Below are positions 36,719 to 45,535 of a DNA stretch of 60,053 nucleotides, in pieces. Numbering within the stretch: the first letter of the stretch is position 1; each line of letters begins with the position of its first letter. A program made the position numbers and the translations under genes. Origin of the DNA: Pseudonocardia nigra (GTDB lineage: Bacteria; Actinomycetota; Actinomycetes; Mycobacteriales; Pseudonocardiaceae); contig NZ_JAHKRK010000022.1 in assembly GCF_019396355.1 (NCBI RefSeq), positions 1 to 60,053 of the forward strand. Direction: 5' to 3'. A model generated the notes under the pieces. It saw nothing but the letters and a program-made list of their open reading frames with translations. It had not been told where the DNA came from and searched no databases.

Positions 36719-37401
36719 CCGAGCTCCGGGCCATGCCGACGCCGACGAAGGCACCGCTGCGGATTGTGCTCGTCGACGACCACGAGATGGTGCTGCACGG
36801 GCTCAAGGCGATGCTCGCCCCGTTCCGCGGCCGCGTCGACGTCGTCGGGGAGTCGATCGGCGCGGAGAACGCGGTTCGTGTGGTGGACGGGGTGCGCCCC
36901 GACATCGTCCTGTGCGACGTGCGGATGCGCGGGGCCAGCGGGTTGGACCTGTGCCGGACCCTGCTGCAGTCCGACCCCGGGCGCAAGGTCGTGCTGCTCA
37001 GCGTCTACGACGACGAGCAGTACCTGTTCCAGGCCCTCCGGGCCGGCGCCTCGGGGTACCTGCTCAAGCAGATCAACGGCGAGGACCTCGTCCGGCAGCT
37101 GGAACTGGCGCGAGACGGGGTCACAGTGATCGACACGGCACTCGCGGGACGGGCGGTGGACACCGCGGCCCGGCTGCACAGCGACGAGTTCTGGCCCGGC
37201 GCCCGCCAGGGGCTGACCCAGCGGGAGAGCGAGGTTCTCTCGCTGATGGTCGCCGGGTTGTCCAACCGACGGATCGCGGCTCGGCTGGTGGTGAGCGACG
37301 AGACCGTCAAGAGCCATCTGCGGTCGGTGTACCGCAAGCTCGGCGTGAACGACAGAGCGGGCGCCGTCGCCACCGCCCTGCGGGAGGGGATCTGCCGGTG
37401 A
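36715..37401 (+). CDS. LuxR/NarL-type response regulator
   Basis: The 228-aa protein has a receiver domain (residues 15-130) with the acidic pair Asp21-Asp22, phosphoacceptor Asp68 in VLCDVRM and Lys118 in YLLKQI. A LuxR helix-turn-helix follows (about 165-225: LTQRESEVLSLMVAGLSNRRIAARL, VKSHLRSVYRKLGV). The ATG overlaps the permease stop; an in-frame ATG at 36733 is an alternative. Partner kinase is the next gene, coupled by GTGA. Likely target is the methylamine operon itself. Confidence 0.92.
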   Translation: MTELRAMPTPTKAPLRIVLVDDHEMVLHGLKAMLAPFRGRVDVVGESIGAENAVRVVDGVRPDIVLCDVRMRGASGLDLCRTLLQSDPGRKVVLLSVYDDEQYLFQALRAGASGYLLKQINGEDLVRQLELARDGVTVIDTALAGRAVDTAARLHSDEFWPGARQGLTQRESEVLSLMVAGLSNRRIAARLVVSDETVKSHLRSVYRKLGVNDRAGAVATALREGICR

Positions 37402-38621
37402 ACCCGTCCACCGGCTCGCTCCGTGACCCGGCCGCGTCGGGCCCCGGGCTCGGCCTGGTCAGCCTCGAACAGGAGAACGCGCTGTTGCTCGGCATCATCG
37501 ACGCCGCCTCGACCGGCCCGGCGATCGAGCCGCTCGCTGCGGCGGTTGCCGGGCTGATCACCCAGGCCACGGCGACGGACGTCTGCTTCGTGCACGTGCT
37601 CGACGACGGCGGCGGATCGCTCACCCTGGCAGGCGCCACCCCTCCCTTCGACGTGCAGGCCGGACGGATCCGGTTGCCGCTGGGTTCGGGGGTCACCGGA
37701 TGGGTGGCGAGCCACTGCGAGCCGGCCGTCATCATCGAGCGGAAGGAGGACGACGCCCGCTACGTCCCGATCCCGGCGCTACGCGGCACGGAGTTCACGT
37801 CGATGGCGTCGGTGCCGATGGCCTGCGATCCCGCCGGGCTGGTCGGCGTGCTCAACGTCCACACCGTACGTCGCCGGGAATTCACTGAACGTGACATTCG
37901 GTTGCTCATGGTGATCGGTCGCCTCGTGGCCGGTGCGTTGCACAAGGCACGGATGCACCGCAGGCTCGCCGCCCGCGAGCGGGCGCACGAGCGGTTCGCC
38001 GAGCAGGTCATCGCCGCGCAGGAGACGGAGCGGCGCCGGCTGGCGGGCGACATCCACGACGGCATCTCGCAGCGGCTCGTCACATTGTCCTACTACCTCG
38101 ACGCGGTCGGCCACTCGCTGGTCGACGACCCGGTCTGCGCCGCCGAGCAGCTCGGATGTGCCCGCGACCTGGTGGACCTGACGCTCGAAGAGGCGCGGGC
38201 CGCCATCGGTGGTCTACGGCCACCGGTGCTCGACGACCTCGGCCTCGCCGGTGGCCTCGCCAGCCTCGCCCGCTCCATCCCGGGCATCGAGGTGCACCTG
38301 GCCGTGGCCGACCAGCGGTTGCCGGAGCACCTGGAGATCGCGCTGTACCGCGTCGCTCAGGAGGGCCTGCAGAACGCGCTCAAACACGCCTCCGCCAGCA
38401 CCATCGAGTTGGCGTTCGCGGTGCGCGGCGGGCTGGCAGAGCTCAGGTTGACCGACGACGGGGTCGGTTTCGACACCGCCTCGGACAGCAGCGGCTACGG
38501 CCTGCAGAGCATGGCGGAGCGCATCGATCTGGTCGGCGGAACCCTGACGGTGGTGTCCCGGACGGGTTCGGGCACGTCCGTGACGGCCACCGCGCCGATG
38601 TCGCCGGCAACCACCGGATGA
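37398..38621 (+). CDS. Sensor histidine kinase with GAF domain (HisKA_3)
   Basis: The 407-aa kinase has no membrane span, so it senses a cytoplasmic signal. Residues about 35-185 form a GAF domain ([30 protein letters not shown]). The HisKA_3 block [17 protein letters not shown] carries the phospho-accepting His220, and HATPase_c follows (about 310-400: [28 protein letters not shown]). It partners the response regulator. The TGA overlaps an ATG of the folD frame, though the better folD start is 30 bp later. Confidence 0.9.
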   Translation: MNPSTGSLRDPAASGPGLGLVSLEQENALLLGIIDAASTGPAIEPLAAAVAGLITQATATDVCFVHVLDDGGGSLTLAGATPPFDVQAGRIRLPLGSGVTGWVASHCEPAVIIERKEDDARYVPIPALRGTEFTSMASVPMACDPAGLVGVLNVHTVRRREFTERDIRLLMVIGRLVAGALHKARMHRRLAARERAHERFAEQVIAAQETERRRLAGDIHDGISQRLVTLSYYLDAVGHSLVDDPVCAAEQLGCARDLVDLTLEEARAAIGGLRPPVLDDLGLAGGLASLARSIPGIEVHLAVADQRLPEHLEIALYRVAQEGLQNALKHASASTIELAFAVRGGLAELRLTDDGVGFDTASDSSGYGLQSMAERIDLVGGTLTVVSRTGSGTSVTATAPMSPATTG

Positions 38622-38647
38622 CGGCCGTACGCGAGGAGGAGGCAACA

Positions 38648-39502
38648 GTGCCTGCAACGATCATCGACGGCCGGGCGGCAGCGGCGGAACTGCGCGCACG
38701 CATCGCCCACGACGTCACCGAGCTGCCTGAACCACCCGGGCTGGCCACCCTGCTGGTTGGGGACGATTCCGCCTCCGCCGTCTACGTCGCGAACAAGCGA
38801 AGGCAGTGCGTGCAGGCCGGCATGCGCGACCTGCACCACCACCTCCCCGCCGACATCGCCGAGCACGAGCTCGCCGCACTGATCGACGCACTCAGCGCCG
38901 ATCCCGACGTCACCGGCATCCTGCTCCAGCTCCCCCTCCCCGCCCACCTCGACACCGCCGCCCTGCTCGCCCGCATCCACCCCGACAAGGACGTCGACGG
39001 ACTCACCGAGGCCAGCGCAGGCCGCTTGGCCCTCGGCACCCCAGGACTGCGGCCGTGCACCCCGGCCGGGATCACCGTCCTGCTCGACCGCGCCGGCGTG
39101 CACCTCGACGGCGCCGAGGCAGTGGTCGTCGGGCGCTCCAACCTGGTCGGCAAGCCGATGGCGCAACTCCTTCTCCAACGCAACGCCACCGTCACCGTCT
39201 GCCACTCCCGCACCCACGACCTCGCCGCCGTCTGCCGCCGCGCGGACGTCCTGATCGCCGCCGCCGGAGTACCGACGATGATCGGGCCTGACGCTGTCAA
39301 ACCCGGAGCCACCGTCATCGACGTCGGCATCCACCGCACCGAGACGGGCCTGCGCGGAGACGTCGACACCGACGCCGTGCTCGGCATCGCCGCCGCCATC
39401 ACCCCGGTACCCGGCGGCGTCGGCCCGATGACGATCGCCATGCTGCTGCGCAACACAGTGACCGCGGCCCGCCTCACCCAGCGCGCACGGGCAGCCTTCT
39501 GA
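38648..39502 (+). CDS. folD: Bifunctional methylene-THF dehydrogenase/cyclohydrolase
   Basis: The 284-aa protein is an ordinary FolD with all three catalytic residues: Lys50 in YVANKRRQC, Gln94 in ILLQLPLP and Asp117 in HPDKDVDG. The cofactor motif [25 protein letters not shown] and the [20 protein letters not shown] block are complete. The GTG at 38648 has GGAGG just upstream, while an ATG at 38618 overlapping the kinase stop is possible. It oxidises methylene-THF to 10-formyl-THF, so it duplicates the degenerate FolD plus FchA pair at 20.5-22.1 kb. Confidence 0.92.
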   Translation: MPATIIDGRAAAAELRARIAHDVTELPEPPGLATLLVGDDSASAVYVANKRRQCVQAGMRDLHHHLPADIAEHELAALIDALSADPDVTGILLQLPLPAHLDTAALLARIHPDKDVDGLTEASAGRLALGTPGLRPCTPAGITVLLDRAGVHLDGAEAVVVGRSNLVGKPMAQLLLQRNATVTVCHSRTHDLAAVCRRADVLIAAAGVPTMIGPDAVKPGATVIDVGIHRTETGLRGDVDTDAVLGIAAAITPVPGGVGPMTIAMLLRNTVTAARLTQRARAAF

Positions 39503-39503
39503 C

Positions 39504-39892
39504 GTGTTCCGGACCCGACTCACCACCCTGCTCGGCGATCCGGCACCCGATCGTCCTGGCCCCGATGGAACCGTCGCCGGCGGTGCTCTCGGCGCCGCCG
39601 TGTCGAAGGCGGGCCGTCGGCAGCCGGGTGGGCTACGGCTTCATCACCTGGCTCCTCGCCGAGCAGCCGGACCTACTCGACACCGCGCTCGAGCGCGGGC
39701 CGGCGGCGGTGACGCTGTCGTTCGGGGACCCGGGGCCGTTCGCCGCCCGGATCCGCGATGCCGGGGTGCCGCTCGGCTGCCAGGTGAGCGGCGCCGCCGA
39801 GGCGCGCCGCGCTCTGGACGCCGGCGTCGACGGGCTGTCGCGCAGGGCGGCGAGGGTGGCGGCCACGGCATCCGCCACCGCTCGACGATGAC
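39504..39892 (+). pseudogene. Nitronate monooxygenase remnant
   Basis: Piecing frames together gives FRTRLTTLLG, then after removing one base near 39535 IRHPIVLAPMEPSPAVLS. Further on come YGFITWLLAEQPDLL, LERGPAAVTLSFGDPGPFA and a final VAQGGEGGGHG read in another frame. These are the N-terminal half of nitronate monooxygenases (2-nitropropane dioxygenase family). At least three frame changes and loss of the C-terminal half mean it is dead. It lies 2 bp after folD. Confidence 0.65.
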
Positions 39893-40004
39893 ACCGTTCC
39901 GACGACGGCTCGGCGAGGTCGGCTCGGCCGCCGACGTCGTCGCTCCCTCGTCCAAGGGGACGATGCCGCCCCGCGGGCGCACGGGCCATCCGACGGGCGA
40001 TGGG

Positions 40005-40973
40005 TCACGCGACACGGCAGGGCGGCTCCCGCCCGTCCACGAAGGCCTGCAGGTTGTCGAGCACGAGCCTGCCCATCGCGATCCGGGTCTCCCGGGTCGC
40101 GCTGCCGAGATGGGGCAGCAGCACAGCGTTGTCCAGCCGGCGCAGGTCCTCGGGGATGTCCGGCTCACCCTCGTAGACGTCCAGGCCGGCGCCGGCGATG
40201 GTCCCGGCTGTCAAGGCCTCGACCAGCGCCAGGGTGTCGACGACGTCCCCGCGGGCGGTGTTGACCAGGTACGCCGTCGGCTTCATCCTGGCCAGCCGCT
40301 CGGCGTCCATCAGGTGAGTGTTCGGTCCGCCGCCGGGCACGTGCAGCGAGACGAAGTCGGCGATCTCGAGCACCTCCTCCACGGTGTCGAGCTTGCGCGC
40401 CCACGGGATGTCGGGTCGCTCCGCCTGGTCGTGGCTGTCGTGGTAGACGACGGGCATCTGGAACCCGCAGTGGCCGCGCCGGGCCAGCGCGGCGCCGATC
40501 CGTCCCATGCCGATGATCCCGAGGGTCTTTCCGGAGACCTCGGCGCCGACGAGATGGGTCGGTCGCCATCCGCCCCAGCCGCCACCCCGGAGCTCCCGCT
40601 CGCCCTCGCCGGTGCGGCGCGCCACCATCAGCAGCAGGGTCATCGCCAGGTCGGCCGTCGCTTCGGTGAGCACCCCGGGCGTGTTGGTGACGACGATGCC
40701 GGCCCGGGCGGCGGCGGCGACGTCGATGTGATTGAAGCCGACGCCGAAGTTGCCGAGGAACCGGGTCCGGGTACCGCCGGAGAACAACTCGGCGGGGAGC
40801 TGGTCCGAGACGGTCGGGAGCACCGCGTCGGCCTCGCACAGCGCCCGCCGCAGCCCCTCGGGCCCGAGCGGCCGGTCGTCGGCGTTGAGGCGGACGTCGG
40901 GAAAGCGGCTGCACAGCTCGTCCTCCACCTCGGCGGGCCAGCGCCGGGTGACGACCACCACAGGATCCGGCAT
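40005..40973 (-). CDS. hprA: D-2-hydroxyacid dehydrogenase, probable hydroxypyruvate reductase
   Basis: The 322-aa NAD(P)-dependent dehydrogenase should reduce hydroxypyruvate to D-glycerate in the serine cycle. The nucleotide motif GMGRIG is at 155-160, and the catalytic set Arg241 (NTARGDVVD), Glu270 (EGEP) and His288 (LLPHLGSAT) is complete. It is last in the sga-mcl-mtkA-mtkB-hprA gene string, 23 bp after mtkB, which is the main reason for naming it. Glyoxylate or other 2-ketoacid reduction is common in this family and cannot be excluded. Confidence 0.82.
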   Translation of the reverse strand: MPDPVVVVTRRWPAEVEDELCSRFPDVRLNADDRPLGPEGLRRALCEADAVLPTVSDQLPAELFSGGTRTRFLGNFGVGFNHIDVAAAARAGIVVTNTPGVLTEATADLAMTLLLMVARRTGEGERELRGGGWGGWRPTHLVGAEVSGKTLGIIGMGRIGAALARRGHCGFQMPVVYHDSHDQAERPDIPWARKLDTVEEVLEIADFVSLHVPGGGPNTHLMDAERLARMKPTAYLVNTARGDVVDTLALVEALTAGTIAGAGLDVYEGEPDIPEDLRRLDNAVLLPHLGSATRETRIAMGRLVLDNLQAFVDGREPPCRVA

Positions 40974-40996
40974 GAGTTCTCCTCGGGTCGAAGGGC

Positions 40997-41908
40997 TCAG
41001 ACCGCGGCCGGCTCGAGCAGGCCGCGCTCCCGCAGGACCCGCGCGACGGTCGTGCCCATGCTGGACGGGTCGGACGCCATGGTGATGCCGGCCGCGGCGA
41101 GGATCTCCGACTTCTCCCGCGCGGACTCCCCCGCCGCCGAGACGATGGCGCCGGCATGGCCCATCGTGCGGCCGGGCGGCGCCGTCAGCCCCGCGACGTA
41201 CCCGATCACCGGCTTGGTCATGCGCTCGCGCACGAACGCGGCGCCTTCCGCCTCCTGCGGGCCCCCGATCTCGCCGATCATCAGCACGGCGTCGGTCTCC
41301 TCGTCGTGCTCGAAGAGCCCGAGGTGGTCCCGGAACGACGAGCCGTTCACGGGATCGCCGCCGATGCCGACCGACGTCGAGACGCCGATGCCCAGCGCCT
41401 TGAGCTGGGCCGCCGCCTCGTAGCTGAGGGTGCCGGAGCGGCTGATGATCCCGATCCTGCCCGGCAGGTAGATGTGGCCGGGCATGATGCCGAGCAGTGC
41501 CTTGCCCGGGGAGATCGTGCCCGCACAGTTCGGCCCGGTGAGGCGCATGCGCGTCCCGATCCGGTAGCGCCGCATGTAGCGCTTCACCCGAATCATGTCC
41601 TGGGCCGGGACCCCGTCGGTGATGCAGACGCAGTAGCGGATGCCGGCGTCGGCCGCCTCCATGATCGCGTCCGCGGCGAACGGCGGTGGCACGAAGACGA
41701 TCGAGGCGTCGGCCTTCTGGATCCGGACCGCGTCCTTGACCGTGTTGAAGATCCGCTTCCCGAGGACCGTCTGGCCGCCCTTACCCGGGGTCACGCCGCC
41801 GACCACGTTAGTGCCGTAGGCCAGCATCTCTTCGGTGTGGAACGCACCGATCCGGCCGGTGATGCCCTGCACGATCACCCGCGTCTCGTCGTCGATGAGA
41901 ATGCTCAT
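40997..41908 (-). CDS. mtkB: Malate--CoA ligase (malate thiokinase) alpha subunit
   Basis: The 303-aa subunit carries the CoA-binding fold and the phosphohistidine His251 in GRTMGHAGAIVSAAG. SILIDDETRVIVQGITG, GGVTPGKGGQTV, FVPPPFAADAIMEAADAG and GPNCAGTISPGKALLGIMPGH are shared with SucD but agree especially well with methylotroph MtkB. With MtkA it forms malyl-CoA from malate, CoA and ATP. The ATG at 41908 has GGAG 7 nt upstream; a GTG at 41909-41911 just before it is less likely. Succinyl-CoA synthetase is the alternative, made unlikely by the adjacent mcl. Confidence 0.87.
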   Translation of the reverse strand: MSILIDDETRVIVQGITGRIGAFHTEEMLAYGTNVVGGVTPGKGGQTVLGKRIFNTVKDAVRIQKADASIVFVPPPFAADAIMEAADAGIRYCVCITDGVPAQDMIRVKRYMRRYRIGTRMRLTGPNCAGTISPGKALLGIMPGHIYLPGRIGIISRSGTLSYEAAAQLKALGIGVSTSVGIGGDPVNGSSFRDHLGLFEHDEETDAVLMIGEIGGPQEAEGAAFVRERMTKPVIGYVAGLTAPPGRTMGHAGAIVSAAGESAREKSEILAAAGITMASDPSSMGTTVARVLRERGLLEPAAV

Positions 41909-41920
41909 CACTGAACTCCT

Positions 41921-43123
41921 TCAGGCGCTGATCGGCTGGTGGGCGGGCAGCGACCGCAGTGGACGGCCTGCGGCGGCCGCCACCACCTTCCCCGCCGCCT
42001 CCGCGAGCGTGTCCGCCACGATGATCGGCAGGCCCGATCCGTCGAGGATCCGCCTGCCCTGCTCGACGTGCGTGCCGGACAGGCGGGCTACGACCGGGAC
42101 CCCGACGTCGGCGTCGGCGAACGCCGCGACCACGCCTTCGGCCACCCAGTCACAGCGGTTGATCCCGGCGAAGATGTTGACCAGGATCGCCGCGACGTTC
42201 CTGTCCTGGAGGACCGCGCGGAAAGCCTTGAGCACCCGCTCGGGCGACGCGCCGCCGCCGATGTCGAGGAAGTTCGCCGGTTCACCGCCAGCCACTTTGA
42301 TCATGTCCATGGTGGCCATGGCCAGGCCGGCGCCATTGATGATGCAGCCGATGTCGCCGTCGAGCCCGACGTACGCGAGCCCGTGGTCGGCGGCATGCCG
42401 CTCGCGCGGGTCCTCCTGGCTGCGGTCCCGCAGCTCGAAGACCTCCGGGTTGCGGAAGATCGCGTTGTCGTCGAAGGACATCTTCGCGTCGGCGGCGATG
42501 AGGCGTCCGCTCGCCGTGACGACGAGTGGGTTGATCTCGAGCATCGTGGCGTCCAGGTCGCGGAAAGCCCGGTAGGCGCCTCGGAAGACCCGGCAGGCCG
42601 GGGCAATCTGCTCCGCACGGAGGCCGATGGCGATGGCGATCTCCCTGGCCTGGAACTCCAGGAAGCCGACCGCAGGCTCGACCGACATGCGCACCACCGC
42701 CTCGGGCGCGGACGCGGCGAGCTGCTCGATCTCCATGCCGCCGTCGGCGGACGCGATGATCACGATCCGTTCGGTGGCCCGGTCCAGCAGGATGCCGAAG
42801 TACAGCTCGCGGTCGATGTCCAGGGCTTCCTCGACATACACCCGGGAGACGAGTTTGCCCCCGGGCGCCTGCCGCGTCACCAGCCGCGTGCCGACCAGGT
42901 TCCCGGCCGCCTCCGCCACTTCCCGGTCCGAGCGGCACACGGAGACCCCGCCGGCCTCGCCACGCCCGCCGGAGTGCACCTGAGCCTTGACCACCCACGC
43001 CGCTCCGCCGATCTCGGTGCTGTGGTACGCCGCCTGCTCAGGGCTGTACGCCACGCCGCCGCGCGGAACGGGCACGCCGAACCGCGCGAGGATCTCCTTG
43101 GCCTGGTACTCGTGGATGTCCAT
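41921..43123 (-). CDS. mtkA: Malate--CoA ligase (malate thiokinase) beta subunit
   Basis: The 400-aa subunit has the ATP-grasp domain of SucC/MtkA. It starts [20 protein letters not shown], followed by [17 protein letters not shown], the Mg-binding [10 protein letters not shown] and the CoA-ligase domain with [27 protein letters not shown]. It lies 12 bp upstream of mtkB and 10 bp downstream of mcl. Specificity for malate is inferred from gene order. Confidence 0.87.
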   Translation of the reverse strand: MDIHEYQAKEILARFGVPVPRGGVAYSPEQAAYHSTEIGGAAWVVKAQVHSGGRGEAGGVSVCRSDREVAEAAGNLVGTRLVTRQAPGGKLVSRVYVEEALDIDRELYFGILLDRATERIVIIASADGGMEIEQLAASAPEAVVRMSVEPAVGFLEFQAREIAIAIGLRAEQIAPACRVFRGAYRAFRDLDATMLEINPLVVTASGRLIAADAKMSFDDNAIFRNPEVFELRDRSQEDPRERHAADHGLAYVGLDGDIGCIINGAGLAMATMDMIKVAGGEPANFLDIGGGASPERVLKAFRAVLQDRNVAAILVNIFAGINRCDWVAEGVVAAFADADVGVPVVARLSGTHVEQGRRILDGSGLPIIVADTLAEAAGKVVAAAAGRPLRSLPAHQPISA

Positions 43124-43133
43124 CTCAACCCCC

Positions 43134-44087
43134 TCAGCGCCGCAGAGCTGCGGCGGCCCGGATCGCGTCGTCCATCGCGATCACGTTCTGCGCCATCCGC
43201 TCGGACGCGGCGTCGATCATCTTCCCGTCCACGGCGGCCGCTCCCCTGCCCTCGGCCTCGGCCTTGCGCAGCTCGGCCACGATCCGGCGGGCACGTTCAA
43301 CCTCGTCCTCCGGCGGGCTGAAGACCTCGTTCGCCAGCTCGACCTGGCTGGGGTGGATCGCCCACTTGCCCTCGCAGCCCAGCGCGGCGGCCCGCCGCGC
43401 GCCGGCCAGGTAGCCGTCCGGGTCGGAGAAGTCCCCGAACGGCCCGTCGACGGGCCGCAGGCCGTACGCCCGGCAGGCGACCGTCATCCGGGACAGGGCG
43501 AAGTGCCACTGGTCCCCGGGGTAGTTCGGGTTGAGCCCGCCGATGGTCACCGTGCGCGCCCGGTTGCTCGCGGCATAGTCCGCGACCCCGAAGTGCAGCG
43601 CCTCCAGCCGTCCGCCGGCGGCGGCGATCGCCTCGACGTTGGCCATCCCGAGCGCGGTCTCGATGAGGGCCTCGGTGCCCACCCGGGTCGTGAAGCCGCG
43701 GGCCTGCTCCACCTGGTTGATCAGCGCTTCCACCAGGTAGAGGTCGGAGGGCACGCCGACCTTCGGCACGAGGATGGTGTGCACGCGGTCGCCGGCCTGT
43801 TCCATGACGTCGATGACGTCGCGGTACATGTAGTGCGTGTCCAGGCCGTTGATCCGCACCGACACCGTCTTGCCGAGGCCGGCCCAGTCGATGTCGTTCA
43901 GCCCGGCGATGACGTTCTTGCGCGCCTGCTCCTTCTCCGGCGGTGCCACCGCGTCCTCCAGGTCGAGGAACACGAAGTCGGCGGTGCTGGCGGCGGCCTT
44001 GTCGATGAAGCTCATGTTGGAACCCGGAACGGCGAGCTCGCTGCGCTGCAGCCGGGGCTGTCGCATCGGGTGAAGGGTGTGACTCAT
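43134..44087 (-). CDS. mcl: Malyl-CoA lyase
   Basis: The 317-aa HpcH/HpaI-fold lyase splits malyl-CoA into glyoxylate and acetyl-CoA. Characteristic are [71 protein letters not shown] and [18 protein letters not shown], very close to Methylobacterium Mcl. A short insert present between IGG and WHF in proteobacterial Mcl is shorter here. It follows sga by 27 bp. Its product glyoxylate is the amino acceptor for Sga. Confidence 0.93.
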   Translation of the reverse strand: MSHTLHPMRQPRLQRSELAVPGSNMSFIDKAAASTADFVFLDLEDAVAPPEKEQARKNVIAGLNDIDWAGLGKTVSVRINGLDTHYMYRDVIDVMEQAGDRVHTILVPKVGVPSDLYLVEALINQVEQARGFTTRVGTEALIETALGMANVEAIAAAGGRLEALHFGVADYAASNRARTVTIGGLNPNYPGDQWHFALSRMTVACRAYGLRPVDGPFGDFSDPDGYLAGARRAAALGCEGKWAIHPSQVELANEVFSPPEDEVERARRIVAELRKAEAEGRGAAAVDGKMIDAASERMAQNVIAMDDAIRAAAALRR

Positions 44088-44114
44088 CGTTCACTCCTCG
44101 GTAGCGGAACGGGC

Positions 44115-45332
44115 TCAGCGCGGGGCGACGGACGTGGCAGCGGACAGCGCGACCGGCTCGTCGGCCTGCGGGTGTGCATTGCGGTAGAAGTCCTGGGCGG
44201 CGGCGACACCGTCCCCGAGCCGCACCCGCGCCCCCGCGTCCGCCAGCGCCATCTCGGCCGCGGCGAGCGCGGCCAAGCACGAGACCTCGTTGAGGTCCCC
44301 GAGGTGGCCGATCCGGAAGACCTTGCCCGCGACCTCGGACAGCCCGGCACCGAACGAGGTCCGGTACCGGTGGTAGGCGATCCGGCAGACCTGGGCGCCG
44401 TCGACCCCCGGCGGGACGCGGATGGCCGAGACGGTGTCGGAGTACCACTCGGGCGCCACCGCGCACAGGTCCAGACCCAGTGCGGCGATCCCGACCCGTA
44501 CCCCCTCGGCGAGCCGGTGGTGACGCGCGAAGACCTCGGCGAGCCCCTCGTCGAAGAGCCGGTCGATCGACGCGCGCAGGCCGTGGAGCAGGGGGACCGG
44601 CGGCGTGTACGGGAAGTAGCCGACGTCGTTGGTCGTGATCATGTCCTGGAAACTGAAATAGCAGCGTTCCATCGCGGACGTCGCCGCCGCCTGCAGAGCC
44701 TTCTCACTCACACCGAGGATGGACAGGCCGGCAGGGAGCATCAGCCCCTTCTGCGACCCGGTCACCGCGAGATCGACTCCCCATTCCTCCTGCCGGAGGT
44801 CGATCGACGCGACGGAGGAGACACCGTCGACGAACAGCAGCGCATCCGAGCCCGCCGCGTCCATGGCCCGACGAACCCCGGCGACATCGGAGGTGACGCC
44901 GGTGGCGGTCTCGTTGTGGGTGGCGAACACGGCCTTGATGCTCGGGTCGGCCACAAGTTGGCGCTCGTACTCGTCGAGTGGGACGCCGGCACCCCACTCG
45001 ACGTCGACGCAGACCACGTCCAACCCGAGCCGCTGCGCCATGTCGACCCAGAGGTGGGAGAACTGGCCGAACCGCGACATCAGCACCCGGTCACCGCGGC
45101 TCAACGTGTTGGTGATCGCGGCCTCCCATGCGCCGGTGCCCGACGACGGGTAGATGAACACGCGGCCGGTCTCGTTGCGTAGCAGGATCTTCAGGTCCGC
45201 GAGCAGCCCGAGCACCAGATCGGGGAAGTCGGGGGCCCGGTGGTCCTCCATCGGGACGTTCAGGGCGCGCCGCACGACCTCGGGAACATTCGTCGGGCCT
45301 GGCACGAAGAGATGGGTGACGCCGCTGGCCAT
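44115..45332 (-). CDS. sga: Serine--glyoxylate aminotransferase
   Basis: The 405-aa class V PLP aminotransferase converts serine and glyoxylate to hydroxypyruvate and glycine. THLFVPGPTNVPEVVRRAL at the start, SSGTGAWEAAITNTL for cofactor phosphate binding, FVDGVSSVASIDLR and Lys195 in VTGSQKGLMLPAG (Schiff base) are present. The ATG at 45332 follows a G-rich stretch; another in-frame ATG is at 45350. It heads the serine-cycle string sga-mcl-mtkA-mtkB-hprA and has its own upstream region of about 200 bp. Confidence 0.92.
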   Translation of the reverse strand: MASGVTHLFVPGPTNVPEVVRRALNVPMEDHRAPDFPDLVLGLLADLKILLRNETGRVFIYPSSGTGAWEAAITNTLSRGDRVLMSRFGQFSHLWVDMAQRLGLDVVCVDVEWGAGVPLDEYERQLVADPSIKAVFATHNETATGVTSDVAGVRRAMDAAGSDALLFVDGVSSVASIDLRQEEWGVDLAVTGSQKGLMLPAGLSILGVSEKALQAAATSAMERCYFSFQDMITTNDVGYFPYTPPVPLLHGLRASIDRLFDEGLAEVFARHHRLAEGVRVGIAALGLDLCAVAPEWYSDTVSAIRVPPGVDGAQVCRIAYHRYRTSFGAGLSEVAGKVFRIGHLGDLNEVSCLAALAAAEMALADAGARVRLGDGVAAAQDFYRNAHPQADEPVALSAATSVAPR

Positions 45333-45399
45333 GTGGGCCCCCGCTTCCATGAGATTCGATCGAGCTGCCCCGACGCTAAGGACGTGAGGAGGGGTCTGA

Positions 45400-45417
45400 A
45401 TCCCCCGCAGCGGGGAT
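45400..45417. promoter_or_regulatory. C4/G4 palindrome upstream of sga
   Basis: ATCCCC at 45400-45405 and GGGGAT at 45412-45417 are exact complements with a 6-nt centre CGCAGC. The site lies 68 bp upstream of the sga start. A similar CTCCCC/GGGGAG pair occurs upstream of glyA and folC, suggesting a shared operator for serine-cycle genes. Confidence 0.35.
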
Positions 45418-45535
45418 ATGAAGGGGAGACCAGAGGGTGACCCGGCGGTACCGCGCACGGCACGTCACCACCGTGCACATGCTCGGAGGGTGCTCGGAGG
45501 TGTGCACGGCGGGCACAGGATGTGCACGGCGAGCT

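Noticed and set aside
40997..43123. Calling the pair succinyl-CoA synthetase (sucCD)
   Set aside because: Gene order with mcl, sga and a hydroxypyruvate reductase, and the MtkB-like N-terminus, favour malate thiokinase.
42987..45182. A 731-codon plus-strand frame across mcl and sga
   Set aside because: Shadow of two well-supported minus-strand genes.
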